NCBI RefSeq assembly: GCF_021390935.1
Contig: NZ_JAJPUI010000007.1
Coordinates: 310,001 to 374,000, forward strand
Length of the DNA: 64,000 bases
Source: Streptomyces sp. CC228A
GTDB taxonomy: Bacteria; Actinomycetota; Actinomycetes; Streptomycetales; Streptomycetaceae
Direction of reading: 5' to 3'
The notes under the pieces were generated by a model. It saw nothing but the letters and a program-made list of their open reading frames with translations. It did no database searches and was not told the origin of the DNA. The position numbers were made by a program, and so were the translations under genes. This document shows, piece after piece, positions 1 through 8,820 of the stretch (the stretch's first letter is position 1; the number at the start of each line of letters is the position of its first letter).

Positions 1-2
1 GT

Positions 3-128
3 GAACAGGCGTGGCGGGCGGCCGACAAGATCGACGGGCCGCTGGGCCAGGCGCTGACCTCCTGGTACGGCGAGCTGAACCGCCGTGTTCCCACCTCGAC
101 CGCGCGTGAGACGGCGCAGACCCGGTGA
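3..128 (+). CDS. C-terminal 41 residues of an upstream gene (partial)
   Basis: An open frame enters from the left edge and stops at TGA 126-128. Its last residues read WYGELNRRV...ETAQTR. It is too short to assign to a family. Its stop overlaps the possible GTG start of the carbamoyltransferase gene by four bases (GTGA), the same coupling used along the rest of this operon, so it is probably the preceding gene of the same transcript. Confidence 0.55.
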   Translation, partial: EQAWRAADKIDGPLGQALTSWYGELNRRVPTSTARETAQTR

Positions 129-1855
129 TGGCCGCCATGGACCGTGCGCCCTCGGTGATCCTCGGCCTGTGCTCGTACACGCACGACTCCTCCGCCGCTT
201 TACTGGTGGACGGGGAGCTGATCGGCTTCGTCGAGGAGGAGCGGCTCTCCCAGCAGAAGCACACCAAGGACTACCCCCACCGCGCCATCGACTGGCTCCT
301 GGGAGAGGCCGGGCTCACCGTCGCCGCGGTCGACGCCGTCGCCTACAACTTCCAGTCGGCCCGCTACCTGGCCGAGTCCCCGGCCGCCCTGCGCCTGGCG
401 CTGTCGGCCACGACACGCAACCGGGCCCTTCCACGGGCGCGGGGCTTCGCCAAGGTGGCGCTGCGCACCCATCTGCGCACCCGCACGCTCGGCCGGCTAT
501 TCCCCGCCGCCCGCGTCTCGCCCGTCCTGCACCACCGCGCCCACCAAATGGCGGCCTTCGCCGCCTCCGGGTGGAACGAGTCCGCCGTTCTCGTCGTCGA
601 CAGCCTCGGCGAGCGGCAGACCACGACCATCGCCCGAGGACACGACGCGCTCCACCCCGCCACCCGCACCCTGGAGGCGATCAACGACCCCGCCTCCCTG
701 GGTTACGTGTACGGCGCGGTCACCGAGCACCTCGGGTGGCGACGCGGTGACGAGGAAGGCACCGTGATGGCACTCGCCGCCCTCGGCGACCCGGAGCGGT
801 TCCGGGACCTCTTCACCCGGGCCGTGCGCACCACGCCCACAGGCTTCGTGGTCGAACCCGCCTACTTCCCGCCGCGCGTGCTGACCTCGGGCTACCCGCG
901 CACCTCTCGCCGCTTCATCGCGGAGACGTGCCCCGAGCGCCATCCGAGCGAGCCGCTCCAAGACGTCCACCGGGATCTGGCCGCCGCGCTCCAGGAGCGC
1001 ACCGAGCAGGTGATGCTGCAACTGGCCCGCCGGGCACGGATGATCACAGGATCGCGCCGTCTGTGCGTCGGCGGCGGAGTCGCCACGAACTGCGTGAGCA
1101 TCGGCCGGATCATCGAGGACGGCACCTTCGACGAGGTCTTCGTCCCGCCCGCCCCCGGCGACGCCGGCACCGCGATCGGGGCCGCCATCGCCGTGCACAC
1201 CGCCAGCCGCAATCGGCGGCCCTTGTCCGGTGTCGCGCGGGCCTGCTACCTCGGCCCCTCGTACCAGTACCAGGCCCTCGACCTCACGCCGTGGCCCAAC
1301 CTCCAGCTGAAGACGCTGGGCGTCGAGACGGCCGAGTTCCTCGCCGACCAGCTCGCTCACGGCATGATCGTCGGCCTCTTCCAAGGCCGGGTCGAGGCCG
1401 GCCCCCGCGCCCTGGGGAACCGCTCGATCCTCGCTTCCCCACTGGAGCCCGGCGTCGTCGAGCGGCTGAACGCCACCGTGAAGTTCCGGGAGCCCTTCCG
1501 CCCCTTCGCCCCCATGGTCCTGGCCGAACGCGCCGAGGAGTTCTTCACCCTCGGCCAGCAGGCGCCGTACATGTCGATGGCATCCGGCGTGACCGACAAG
1601 GCGCGCGAGCGGGTGCCGGCCATCGTGCACGCCAACGGCACCTCGCGCCTTCAGACCGTCACCCGCTCGCAGAACCCGTTCATGCACGACGTGCTCAGCG
1701 CCTTCGGCCGCCGCACCGGGGTGCCGGTCCTGATCAACACCTCGCTCAACGTCAAGGGTAAGCCGATCTGCGGGACACCAGAGATGGCTCTGGACTGCCT
1801 GGTCAACTCCGGACTGGATGCCCTGCTGCTGGAAGGTCGGTGGATCACCAAGTGA
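125..1855 (+). CDS. Carbamoyltransferase, NodU/TobZ/NovN type
   Basis: Enzymes of this family move a carbamoyl group from carbamoyl phosphate, through carbamoyl-adenylate, to a hydroxyl of a sugar or natural product. The protein (576 aa) has the family's Kae1-like N-terminal domain, with ILGLCSYTHDSSAAL near residue 15 and the HHRAH metal-binding stretch near residue 138. The C-terminal YrdC-like domain carries GRVEAGPRALGNRSI and INTSLNVKGKPI. Length is normal for the family. GTG 125 overlaps the previous stop, but ATG 128 or ATG 137 may be the true start. It overlaps the glycosyltransferase gene by four bases, which suggests a carbamoylated, possibly glycosylated product. Confidence 0.93.
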   Translation: MMAAMDRAPSVILGLCSYTHDSSAALLVDGELIGFVEEERLSQQKHTKDYPHRAIDWLLGEAGLTVAAVDAVAYNFQSARYLAESPAALRLALSATTRNRALPRARGFAKVALRTHLRTRTLGRLFPAARVSPVLHHRAHQMAAFAASGWNESAVLVVDSLGERQTTTIARGHDALHPATRTLEAINDPASLGYVYGAVTEHLGWRRGDEEGTVMALAALGDPERFRDLFTRAVRTTPTGFVVEPAYFPPRVLTSGYPRTSRRFIAETCPERHPSEPLQDVHRDLAAALQERTEQVMLQLARRARMITGSRRLCVGGGVATNCVSIGRIIEDGTFDEVFVPPAPGDAGTAIGAAIAVHTASRNRRPLSGVARACYLGPSYQYQALDLTPWPNLQLKTLGVETAEFLADQLAHGMIVGLFQGRVEAGPRALGNRSILASPLEPGVVERLNATVKFREPFRPFAPMVLAERAEEFFTLGQQAPYMSMASGVTDKARERVPAIVHANGTSRLQTVTRSQNPFMHDVLSAFGRRTGVPVLINTSLNVKGKPICGTPEMALDCLVNSGLDALLLEGRWITK

Positions 1856-2904
1856 GGATCGGATACAGCTTCTGGGGATTCCTCGGCAACGGGATCACCG
1901 ACACCCCCGACGGGGGCCGCAGCCACCGCCGCCCTCTGGTCGACGCCCTCCTCGGCGGCGGCCACGAGGTCATCTTCCTGCAGGCCAACCGCGACCTGAT
2001 CGAGGCTGGCGACGACCTGGGCAACGCCTACACCTTCCACGGCGGCACCCCGGACATCGACGTGCTGTTCCTGGAGTGGCGCTGGGCGATCAACGGGCGC
2101 AATACCACCCCGTGCGGCACCGAGGGGCACACCTGCGACCTGCACCGACAAGCCGAACTCGTCACCCGGTACACCGTGCGGCGGAAAACGCCGACCGTGG
2201 TCTGGGACAAGGACCGCCAGCTCCGCCCCGACAGCATGTGGCGGGGTGCTCACCGGACCGCCGTCTGCGAGGCCGCCCTCGAGCCGACGCCCGGCGCCCA
2301 CCGGCTGCTCTTCCCCGTCGATGACCGTCTACTCGCCGAGGCGGACCCGCTCGCGCTCGCCAAGAAGCCCCGAGACCTCGCCCTCGGCTACGTCGGCAAC
2401 CAGTACGACCGCGACGACCACTTCGACCGCTTCTTCGCGCCGGCCGCCGCCCGCTTCGACCACCTGGTCGGGGGCAAGTGGACCAAGACCAGCCGCTGGC
2501 CGCACGTGCGGTTCCTCGGCAGGCTCCCCTTCCCGGCGGTGCACGCCGTGTACGGCCGGTCCCTGGCGACCATCCTCATGCTCCCCGAGAGGTACGCCGC
2601 CGTCGGGCAGATGACGCAGCGGATCTTCGAGGCCGTGCTCGCCGGCTGCCTCCCGCTCGCCCCGGCGGACATCCGCCACGTCGACCAGTTCGTGCCCGCA
2701 GAGCTGATCGTGCGCTCAGGCCAGGAAGTCTTCGAGCGGCTCTCGTATCTCCAGCGGATCGCCGGCACCCAGCAGCACGCGGACCTGATCGCAGCCTGCC
2801 TGGATCGGCTGGACTTGTTCCGCCTGAGCCGGCAGGTCGTGGCGCTGGAAGCCGCCCTGGACACGGCTGTCAATCCCGTCGCGGCAGAGCGGGGAGCGGC
2901 GTGA
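1852..2904 (+). CDS. CgeB-like glycosyltransferase (GT-B type C-terminal half)
   Basis: This 350-aa protein begins IGYSFWGFLGNGI, like the N-terminal Rossmann domain of GT-B enzymes. It carries a C-terminal block MTQRIFEAVLAGCLPL typical of the nucleotide-binding half of CgeB/Glyco_trans_1_2 proteins, in which Glu and Gly contact the sugar nucleotide. GTG 1852 overlaps the carbamoyltransferase stop (GTGA), which is why it is preferred to GTG 1840. A cysteine-rich patch (TTPCGTEGHTC) near residue 90 is unusual. The sugar donor and acceptor cannot be read from sequence. A transcriptional break with its own promoter follows. Confidence 0.7.
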   Translation: MRIGYSFWGFLGNGITDTPDGGRSHRRPLVDALLGGGHEVIFLQANRDLIEAGDDLGNAYTFHGGTPDIDVLFLEWRWAINGRNTTPCGTEGHTCDLHRQAELVTRYTVRRKTPTVVWDKDRQLRPDSMWRGAHRTAVCEAALEPTPGAHRLLFPVDDRLLAEADPLALAKKPRDLALGYVGNQYDRDDHFDRFFAPAAARFDHLVGGKWTKTSRWPHVRFLGRLPFPAVHAVYGRSLATILMLPERYAAVGQMTQRIFEAVLAGCLPLAPADIRHVDQFVPAELIVRSGQEVFERLSYLQRIAGTQQHADLIAACLDRLDLFRLSRQVVALEAALDTAVNPVAAERGAA

Positions 2905-2962
2905 TGCAGATGACCACCCGGGCCATGGTGTCTGGATCATCCGAACGTGTCCAAACGGCCGG

Positions 2963-2992
2963 TCTGACTGGGCGGCCGAGCGCCTCTACGCT
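2963..2992 (+). promoter_or_regulatory. Candidate sigma-70-type promoter giving a leaderless mRNA
   Basis: TCTGAC at 2963-2968 and TACGCT at 2987-2992 are separated by 18 bases. A start 7-9 bases past the -10 would fall at or within two bases of the ATG at 3001. There is no Shine-Dalgarno sequence before that ATG, which fits a leaderless transcript. Confidence 0.45.
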
Positions 2993-3000
2993 GGAGCATC

Positions 3001-3513
3001 ATGAAGAAGGTCGCCATCGTCGGCTGCGGAGGCAGCGGCAAATCGTACGTGGCTCGCGAGCTGGGCAGGATTCTCGACGCCTCGGTGACGCACCTGGACG
3101 CCGCGTTCTACGACGACGAGTGGAACGAGCTGCCCATGGAGAAGTTCGCCGCGCTTCAGCGGGCGCTGGTCGCGCGGCCGGCGTGGGTGATCGACGGGAA
3201 CTACAACTCGACGCTGCAGATCCGGCTCGAAGCCTGCGACATGGTGGTCCTGATGGACGTCTCGACCGTGGCGGCGCTGTACGGGATCTTCTCCCGGCAG
3301 ATCCGGCACGGCGCCGGGCACAAGGGCAACGGGGTGCACAACCGCATCCACTGGGGCGTGATCAAGTACGTGGCGACGTACCGCCGCAAGATGCGCCCGC
3401 GCGTGATGGCCAAGATCGAGGAGTTCGCCTCGGGCCGTGTCGACGTGGTGTTGCTGTCCAACCGGCGGCAGACGCGCCGCTGGCTGCGGAAGGTCGCCGC
3501 CGAGCACAGTTGA
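3001..3513 (+). CDS. P-loop kinase-like protein (FlaR / adenylate-kinase-like topology modulation family)
   Basis: The protein is 170 aa and starts KKVAIVGCGGSGKSYVA, a Walker A loop (GCGGSGKS) at residues 8-15. The LID-like arginine-rich region RRKMRPRVM lies in the C-terminal third. This pattern fits the small AAA_17/FlaR group, whose members are annotated as topology modulation proteins but look like small nucleotide or metabolite kinases. The actual substrate is unknown. It may have its own leaderless promoter and is followed 31 bases later by the methyltransferase gene, which has its own ribosome site (GAGGGGAGGG). Confidence 0.75.
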   Translation: MKKVAIVGCGGSGKSYVARELGRILDASVTHLDAAFYDDEWNELPMEKFAALQRALVARPAWVIDGNYNSTLQIRLEACDMVVLMDVSTVAALYGIFSRQIRHGAGHKGNGVHNRIHWGVIKYVATYRRKMRPRVMAKIEEFASGRVDVVLLSNRRQTRRWLRKVAAEHS

Positions 3514-3544
3514 GCGCTCCGCGCCCACGAGGGGAGGGCGCGGC

Positions 3545-4390
3545 ATGAGCGGCGCCAACCCCTTCCTGGACCCCGCGCGTCAGGAGGAGCTGTACGGGCA
3601 CGCCTCTCGGCTCGCTGGCCGGTCCAACGCCCTGATGCGGGCGAAGACCACCGGGCGCCCCGTACCGGACACGATCGTCGGACTGGTGCGCGCCCACCAC
3701 GAGCGGCCGGACCGTCTCGGCCTGGTCCTGGACCTTGGCTGCGGGCGCGGCACGAGCAGCCTGACCTTCGCCCAGGAGCTACGGCCCCGGCTCGTCGTCG
3801 GCCTCGACGCCGCGCCGGCCCTGATCGAGCATGCGCTCCAAAGGGCCCGGCGGATGCCCGGCCTCCCGGCGAGCTTCCTTCAAGGCGACTTCCACCATCT
3901 CCCAGTGGCCGCCGGCTCGTGCGACGTCGTCGTCGCCGCGTTCTGCCTGTACCACTCGCCGCGCCCGCAGACCGTGGTCGCGGAGATCGACCGGGCGCTC
4001 GCGCCCGGAGGGCTGGCCGTGCTCGTCACGAAGGGGCTCGACAGCTACCGGGAGATGGACCAGCTGGTCGCTGCCGCCGGCCTCGATCCTCGGGCCGAGG
4101 AGCACGAGAGCCTGTACGTCTCGGCGCACAGCGGGAACCTCGCCGGGCTGGCCGCCGTGTCGCTCGATGTACTCGCCGTGGAGGACGAGGAGCACAGCTT
4201 CACCTTCGACGGCCACGACCATGTGGCCGAGTACCTGGCTACCAACCCCAAGTACGACCTCGCGCCCGGTCTGTACGGTAATCCGGGCGCGCTCGCGGCG
4301 ACCCTGCACGAGTTCGTGCCGGACCGGCCACTCACCGCCCAGTCCCTCGTCACCTTCGTCGTGGCCCGGTCACGGGGAGGCAGGCCGTGA
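3545..4390 (+). CDS. Class I SAM-dependent methyltransferase
   Basis: A 281-aa protein with SAM motif I LVLDLGCGRGTSSL near residue 60 and the motif II acidic residue in VGLDAAPALIE. Post-motif I FHHLPVAAGSCDVVVAAFCLYH and motif III ALAPGGLAVLV follow, all in normal Methyltransf_11 order. The C-terminal 90 residues are divergent and probably form the acceptor cap. The start is ATG 3545. It overlaps the phosphotransferase gene through GTGA, so the two are translated together. The methyl acceptor is unknown, but the context of small-molecule kinases and NUDIX proteins suggests a metabolite rather than nucleic acid. Confidence 0.88.
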   Translation: MSGANPFLDPARQEELYGHASRLAGRSNALMRAKTTGRPVPDTIVGLVRAHHERPDRLGLVLDLGCGRGTSSLTFAQELRPRLVVGLDAAPALIEHALQRARRMPGLPASFLQGDFHHLPVAAGSCDVVVAAFCLYHSPRPQTVVAEIDRALAPGGLAVLVTKGLDSYREMDQLVAAAGLDPRAEEHESLYVSAHSGNLAGLAAVSLDVLAVEDEEHSFTFDGHDHVAEYLATNPKYDLAPGLYGNPGALAATLHEFVPDRPLTAQSLVTFVVARSRGGRP

Positions 4391-5148
4391 CCGTCCGCCG
4401 GTTCACCAAGCGCTACGAGACCCCCGGCAAGGTGGCCTCGGCCGCCCGTCACCACGCCTGGCTCGCCGAGCACGCACGGCCGCTGCGTCTGCCGGTGCTG
4501 ACGGTAGTCGGGCCGACGAGCCTGACGTACGAGTGGATCGACGGCCGATCGGCCAGGCCCGAGGACCTGCTCACCCTGGCCGGGCTGCTGGGCGACGCCC
4601 ACGGCGCCGCCTGGACCAGCGATCTGCGGCCGGCCGCGCTGAACACGCCGCACCGCTTCCAGGACGGCACCGTGTTCAGCGACTACCTCGGTCCCCGGCA
4701 GACCGCCCTGCGAAGAAGGCTGGAACAGGGCTATCTGCCGGATTGGGTCGCTCTCCAGGCGATGCTGGCGCTGCTGGAGAAGACCGCCGAGGGGCAGACC
4801 GCGTTCTATAAGGACAGCAACCCCCGGAACTTCATCATCACCGAGGCCGGCGACGTCTACACCGTCGACACCGACGATCTCACGCTCGCCCCGATGGCGT
4901 ACGACCTGGCGAAACTGATCGCCACGTTGATCCTGACGTACGGGCCTCTGCCGACCGAGTCCGTCAACGCGAGCCTGCAGGCGTACAACGAGGCCGCCGG
5001 ACGCCACGACGCCCGGCTCGGCGCCACGGATCGCGAGCGGCTCGACGACTTCCTCGCCCTGCATGCCGTCCTGACCGCCCCGTACGCCGGGCGCAACGGC
5101 TACCGCCACAGCGGGGCACCCCACCCCTACCCGGGAGGTTGCGCATGA
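4387..5148 (+). CDS. APH-fold phosphotransferase (short)
   Basis: A 253-aa protein of the aminoglycoside phosphotransferase/choline kinase fold. The catalytic loop reads YKDSNPRNFI, where D and N match the Brenner motif HxDxxxxN although the first His is Tyr. A metal-binding loop TVDTDDLTLAPMAYDLAK follows. The N-lobe is short, and no complete glycine-rich loop can be recognised, so it may phosphorylate inefficiently or bind a ligand. It starts at GTG 4387 inside the previous stop and ends inside the start of the phosphatase gene. A kinase-phosphatase-kinase order continues downstream. Confidence 0.78.
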   Translation: MTVRRFTKRYETPGKVASAARHHAWLAEHARPLRLPVLTVVGPTSLTYEWIDGRSARPEDLLTLAGLLGDAHGAAWTSDLRPAALNTPHRFQDGTVFSDYLGPRQTALRRRLEQGYLPDWVALQAMLALLEKTAEGQTAFYKDSNPRNFIITEAGDVYTVDTDDLTLAPMAYDLAKLIATLILTYGPLPTESVNASLQAYNEAAGRHDARLGATDRERLDDFLALHAVLTAPYAGRNGYRHSGAPHPYPGGCA

Positions 5149-5801
5149 TCACCACTGAACTCGTCTTCGTCCGCCACGGCGAGGCCCAGTGCAACGTCGA
5201 CGGCTTGGTCGGAGGCCCGCGCACCTGCACCGGGCTGACCAACCGCGGATACGCGCAAGTCGAGCAGGTGGCACTGCGACTCGCCGCCGAGCACCGCGAC
5301 GAGCCGTTCGACGTGCTGTACGCCGGACCGCGCATCCGCCTGCGCCAGACCGGCGAGATCATCAGCCAGGCCCTCAGGATCCCCCTGTCCGTGGACGACC
5401 GCCTCGACGGTCCCAGCCACGGCGCCGCCGACGGCCAGCCCTGGACCGAAGTGAAGACCGCCGCCGATGGTGGACCGCACGCCCACCCAGACAGGCCCTG
5501 GGCTGCTGAATCCGACACCTGGAACGGCTACCTGGAGCGGGCCGGTCGCCTCCTGCGGGAACTCATCGACCAACACGAAGGCGAACGCGTCCTCTTCGCC
5601 GCGCACGGTGAGACCGTGATCGTCGCCCACACCATGCTCCTGGGCATCCCACTCGGTGCCTCGGCCGGATTCACGATCTCCCACGGCTCCATCAGCCGCT
5701 GGCAGCACCACCTCAACCGCCTCGGCCAAAGACGGTGGATGCTCGACCGGCACAACGACACCGAGCACCTGGCCGCCTTAGCGCAGGAGGCCGCCTCGTG
5801 A
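5145..5801 (+). CDS. Histidine phosphatase (phosphoglycerate mutase-like)
   Basis: This 218-aa protein starts MITTELVFVRHGEAQ, with the catalytic RHGE at residues 10-13. The second catalytic histidine is in LFAAHGETVIVAH in the C-terminal third, and RIRLRQTGEII supplies the usual phosphate-binding arginines. ATG 5145 is preceded by GGGAGGT, which decides the start over an in-frame TTG six bases upstream. It overlaps the neighbours on both sides by four bases. It may remove a phosphate added as a protecting or activating group by one of the adjacent APH-type kinases; this is inferred from context only. Confidence 0.88.
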   Translation: MITTELVFVRHGEAQCNVDGLVGGPRTCTGLTNRGYAQVEQVALRLAAEHRDEPFDVLYAGPRIRLRQTGEIISQALRIPLSVDDRLDGPSHGAADGQPWTEVKTAADGGPHAHPDRPWAAESDTWNGYLERAGRLLRELIDQHEGERVLFAAHGETVIVAHTMLLGIPLGASAGFTISHGSISRWQHHLNRLGQRRWMLDRHNDTEHLAALAQEAAS

Positions 5802-6634
5802 TCACGCTGTCCGACGACCCGCGCCTGAACCTGGCCCGAGGCGCGCTCGGATCGGTGCGGATCGTGCACGATCCGACGCTCCCGCCCCGCGTCCTGCGCG
5901 TGGTCGATGCCGAGGGCAACGAGTTCTTCGCCAAACACCACAGCGAACGCGACCGGTACCTCCGGGAGCTGCACGCCTATCTCACCTGGGGGGCCAACCT
6001 GATCGGCCGCGTCCCCCGTGTGGTGGGCCGACAGGACAGGACGTGCACCCTGCTGCTCACCGCTGTTCCCGGGGTACGGGTGGACTCGGTCGCACCAGGG
6101 TCGCCCGAGGAGGAGCAGGCTCACTACGAGGCCGGGCGCGTGCTGGGCAAGCTGCACCACGCCACCTCGGTAGCGCGTACCGGCGCTGTAGGCACGGAAC
6201 TCGCTCAGCGGCTGCGTAACTGGACCGCCCGCGCAAACCGGGCCGGCCTCATCTCCACGGTCGAACGCGACCGTCTGAGCCACCACGCGGACGTCCTGGC
6301 GAACACGCTCATGGACAGCGCTGTGTGTCACCTCGACTACCAGCCGCGGAACTGGATCCTCGGCGACGTTTTCGGGCTGTGCGACTTCGAGCACATGCGC
6401 CGCGACGCCCGCATCCGGGACTTCGCCCGGCTCGAGTTCCGCCGGTGGCAGGCCGCCCCCAACCTCCGCACGGCCTTCTTCGCCGGATACGGAAGGCCAC
6501 CGAACGACACCGAACAGCGGCTGCTGGAGTCCTTCGGCGCTATCGAGGCCGTCACCGCCCTCGTCCGCGGACACGAGCAGGACGACCTCGCCCTCAGCAC
6601 CCACGGCCGCACCGTTCTGGCCCGGCTCCCCTGA
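5798..6634 (+). CDS. APH-fold phosphotransferase
   Basis: A 278-aa kinase-fold protein with a complete catalytic loop CHLDYQPRNWI (HxDxxxxN) near residue 177 and a metal loop LCDFEHMRRDARIRDFARL. The N-lobe ends in an FFAKHHSERDRYLRE segment with the ATP-anchoring Lys. Start GTG 5798 overlaps the phosphatase stop (GTGA). Fold and ATP use follow from family knowledge, but the substrate is unknown. An aminoglycoside resistance role is possible but not favoured, because three such domains occur in this operon alongside NUDIX and cytidylyltransferase genes. Confidence 0.83.
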   Translation: MITLSDDPRLNLARGALGSVRIVHDPTLPPRVLRVVDAEGNEFFAKHHSERDRYLRELHAYLTWGANLIGRVPRVVGRQDRTCTLLLTAVPGVRVDSVAPGSPEEEQAHYEAGRVLGKLHHATSVARTGAVGTELAQRLRNWTARANRAGLISTVERDRLSHHADVLANTLMDSAVCHLDYQPRNWILGDVFGLCDFEHMRRDARIRDFARLEFRRWQAAPNLRTAFFAGYGRPPNDTEQRLLESFGAIEAVTALVRGHEQDDLALSTHGRTVLARLP

Positions 6635-6666
6635 ACCACCCCCTTCCCGGATTCCTGGAGACCTCC

Positions 6667-7668
6667 GTGTCACAGCTCTCGTCCCACCTGACCTCCGCCG
6701 TACCCCGTCGAGCGGTGGTGACCGGCGCCGCCGGCTTCATCGGCTCCCACTTGGCGCACGCCCTCGTCCAAGCCGGCACCGTCGTCATCGGCGTCGACCG
6801 ACGCGACCCGGCCACAGACCCCGCGGGCGCAGCTAACCTCGCCGTCCTGCAGGGGCTCCCGGGCTACATGCACGTCACTGGGGACCTCCTCAGCTGCGCG
6901 ATCGAGCCGATGCTCGTCGACGCGAACGCCGTCTTCCACCTGGCGGGCATCCCCGGGGTACGCCCCTCCTGGGGACCCAAGTTCGGCGAGTACGTCGCCT
7001 CCAACGTCCTCGCCACCCACCGCGTCATGGAAGCCGCCACCCGGATGGGCGTTCCCCGCCTCGTGGTGGCATCGTCCTCCAGCGTCTACGGCCCCACCCA
7101 GGGCGGTGCGAGCGTCGAGACCGACCGGCCCCAGCCGGCCTCCCCGTACGCGGTCACGAAACTCGCCGAGGAGCAGCTCTGCCTCGCGCACGCGACCCAG
7201 GCCCATTGCCCCACCAGCGTCGTCGCCCTGCGGTACTTCACGGTCTACGGCCCCCGGCAGCGCCCCGACATGTTCACGCACCGCGCCCTCAAGGCCGCCC
7301 TCACCGGTCAGCCGCTGCGCCTTTACGGGGACGGCCACCAGCGCCGGGACTTCACGTACATCGACGACGCGGTCGCCGCGACCATCGCCGCAGCCACCAT
7401 CCCGACGGCCAACGGGGTGATCAACGTGGGAGGCGGTTCGAGCGCTTCCCTGCTCGAAGTGATCAACATAGCGAACAGCCTCACCGGGCGCGAGATCCAG
7501 GTTCACCAGGAGAACCCGCGCAGCGGCGACGTCCTCACGACCCGCGCCAACCCCGGTCGCGCCCACGAGGTCCTGGGCTGGCAGCCCCAAGTCGACCTCC
7601 CCAACGGCATGCGGGCCCAGATGCAGGCGCTGGCCACCGAGCCCGCCGCGTACGGCCGCGCGGCATAA
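6667..7668 (+). CDS. NAD-dependent epimerase/dehydratase (extended SDR)
   Basis: A 333-aa protein with the Rossmann motif VVTGAAGFIGSHLAHAL near residue 18. The catalytic triad is visible as Ser in VASSSSVYG and YxxxK in YAVTKLAEE. The RYFTVYGPRQRPDM and LYGDGHQRRDFTYIDD blocks are typical of UDP-glucose 4-epimerase/UronEpim-like enzymes acting on nucleotide sugars. The start GTG 6667 follows GGAG at 6656-6660. With a cytidylyltransferase downstream it probably shapes the sugar part of the product. It is the first gene after a 32-base spacer, so it may be translated independently. Confidence 0.92.
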   Translation: MSQLSSHLTSAVPRRAVVTGAAGFIGSHLAHALVQAGTVVIGVDRRDPATDPAGAANLAVLQGLPGYMHVTGDLLSCAIEPMLVDANAVFHLAGIPGVRPSWGPKFGEYVASNVLATHRVMEAATRMGVPRLVVASSSSVYGPTQGGASVETDRPQPASPYAVTKLAEEQLCLAHATQAHCPTSVVALRYFTVYGPRQRPDMFTHRALKAALTGQPLRLYGDGHQRRDFTYIDDAVAATIAAATIPTANGVINVGGGSSASLLEVINIANSLTGREIQVHQENPRSGDVLTTRANPGRAHEVLGWQPQVDLPNGMRAQMQALATEPAAYGRAA

Positions 7669-7694
7669 CCAACGTGGCACGACGAGGAGTTGCA

Positions 7695-8816
7695 GTGGAG
7701 AGTCCTGAGAAGGCGCGGCTGGACGCCTTCTTCCAGCAAATCACGACACGGTTCCCCGCCAGCGATTCCGTCACCACACTGGTCATCACGCACCTGCTGC
7801 CCGAGCGGCCGGCGTTCCTCCGCGCGATGGCCGCGACGTCCACGGTCGCCGCCGTCCTGCCCAAGCCCAGGTCCGTCGACGAGCCGACGCTGGAGCAGGT
7901 CCGACGTGCCTTCACCGTCCATGACCTCAGCCGAGAGCTGTTCGCCGACTCGACCAGGGCCTTGGAGTACCTGGAGGACACGGTCGGCGGCCGGAACGTC
8001 GTCCTGGTGGATATCGGTGGCTACTTCGCGCCCTGTCTCGGCACCCTGGTGGAGAAGTTCTCCGGCCGCGTCCTCGGCGTCGTCGAGGACACCGAGAACG
8101 GACACAAGAGGTACGCGGCACTCGACCATCTGCCCTGTCCCGTCGTCTCGGTGGCCCGATCCCCGCTGAAGGACTGCGAGGACCACCTCGTGGGCCGGTC
8201 CATCGTCTTCTCGACCGACGCCCTCGTACGCGCCCGCGGTGACATCCTGACCAGCAGAAACGCCTGCGTCATCGGGTTCGGCAAAGTCGGCCGGGCCATC
8301 GCTCAGACCCTGCGAGCTCAGGACCTGCGTGTCACCGTGCACGACACCGATCCGGTCAAGAGGGTGCAGGCGCACTCCCAGGGCTTCCGTACGAGCACAT
8401 CGACGGCCGAAGCACTCCAGGACGCGGAACTCGTCCTGTGCGCCACCGGAAACCTCGCACTCCGCCACGGCGACTTCGCCGCCCTGCGCAACGGGGCCTA
8501 CCTCGCCTCGGTGACGTCCTCGGAGGACGAACTCGAACTCGGCAGCCTCCACGGGCTCTACCAGCGCACTTCGGTCGGCGAACACCTGACGCGCTACGAG
8601 ATCACCGGCCACTACTTCTACGTCCTCGCCGACGGCGGCGCCGTCAACTTCGTGCATGGGGCCGCCGTCGGCACCTACATCCATCTCGTCCAAGCCGAGA
8701 TACTCGCCGCCACCGCGGCCCTCAGCCACGGCCGCTTCCAGCCCGGCCTGCACGACATGCCCGCACCCGATCGCCAGGCCATCGCCAGGACCTGGCTCGA
8801 CTCCTTCAACAGGTGA
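7695..8816 (+). CDS. S-adenosylhomocysteine hydrolase-like NAD-binding protein
   Basis: At 373 aa this is shorter than true adenosylhomocysteinase (about 430-480 aa). The NAD domain is clear: CVIGFGKVGRAIAQTLR near residue 192, followed by VTVHDTDPVKRVQA and ELVLCATGN, as in AdoHcyase. The C-terminal GGAVNFVHGAAVGTYIHLVQAEI resembles the conserved end of the family. The N-terminal substrate domain is divergent, so the ligand may be another adenosine or nucleoside thioether. Start GTG 7695 follows GACGAGGAGT. It may recycle SAH made by the cluster's several methyltransferases or act on a nucleoside intermediate. Confidence 0.8.
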   Translation: MESPEKARLDAFFQQITTRFPASDSVTTLVITHLLPERPAFLRAMAATSTVAAVLPKPRSVDEPTLEQVRRAFTVHDLSRELFADSTRALEYLEDTVGGRNVVLVDIGGYFAPCLGTLVEKFSGRVLGVVEDTENGHKRYAALDHLPCPVVSVARSPLKDCEDHLVGRSIVFSTDALVRARGDILTSRNACVIGFGKVGRAIAQTLRAQDLRVTVHDTDPVKRVQAHSQGFRTSTSTAEALQDAELVLCATGNLALRHGDFAALRNGAYLASVTSSEDELELGSLHGLYQRTSVGEHLTRYEITGHYFYVLADGGAVNFVHGAAVGTYIHLVQAEILAATAALSHGRFQPGLHDMPAPDRQAIARTWLDSFNR

Positions 8817-8820
8817 TCCC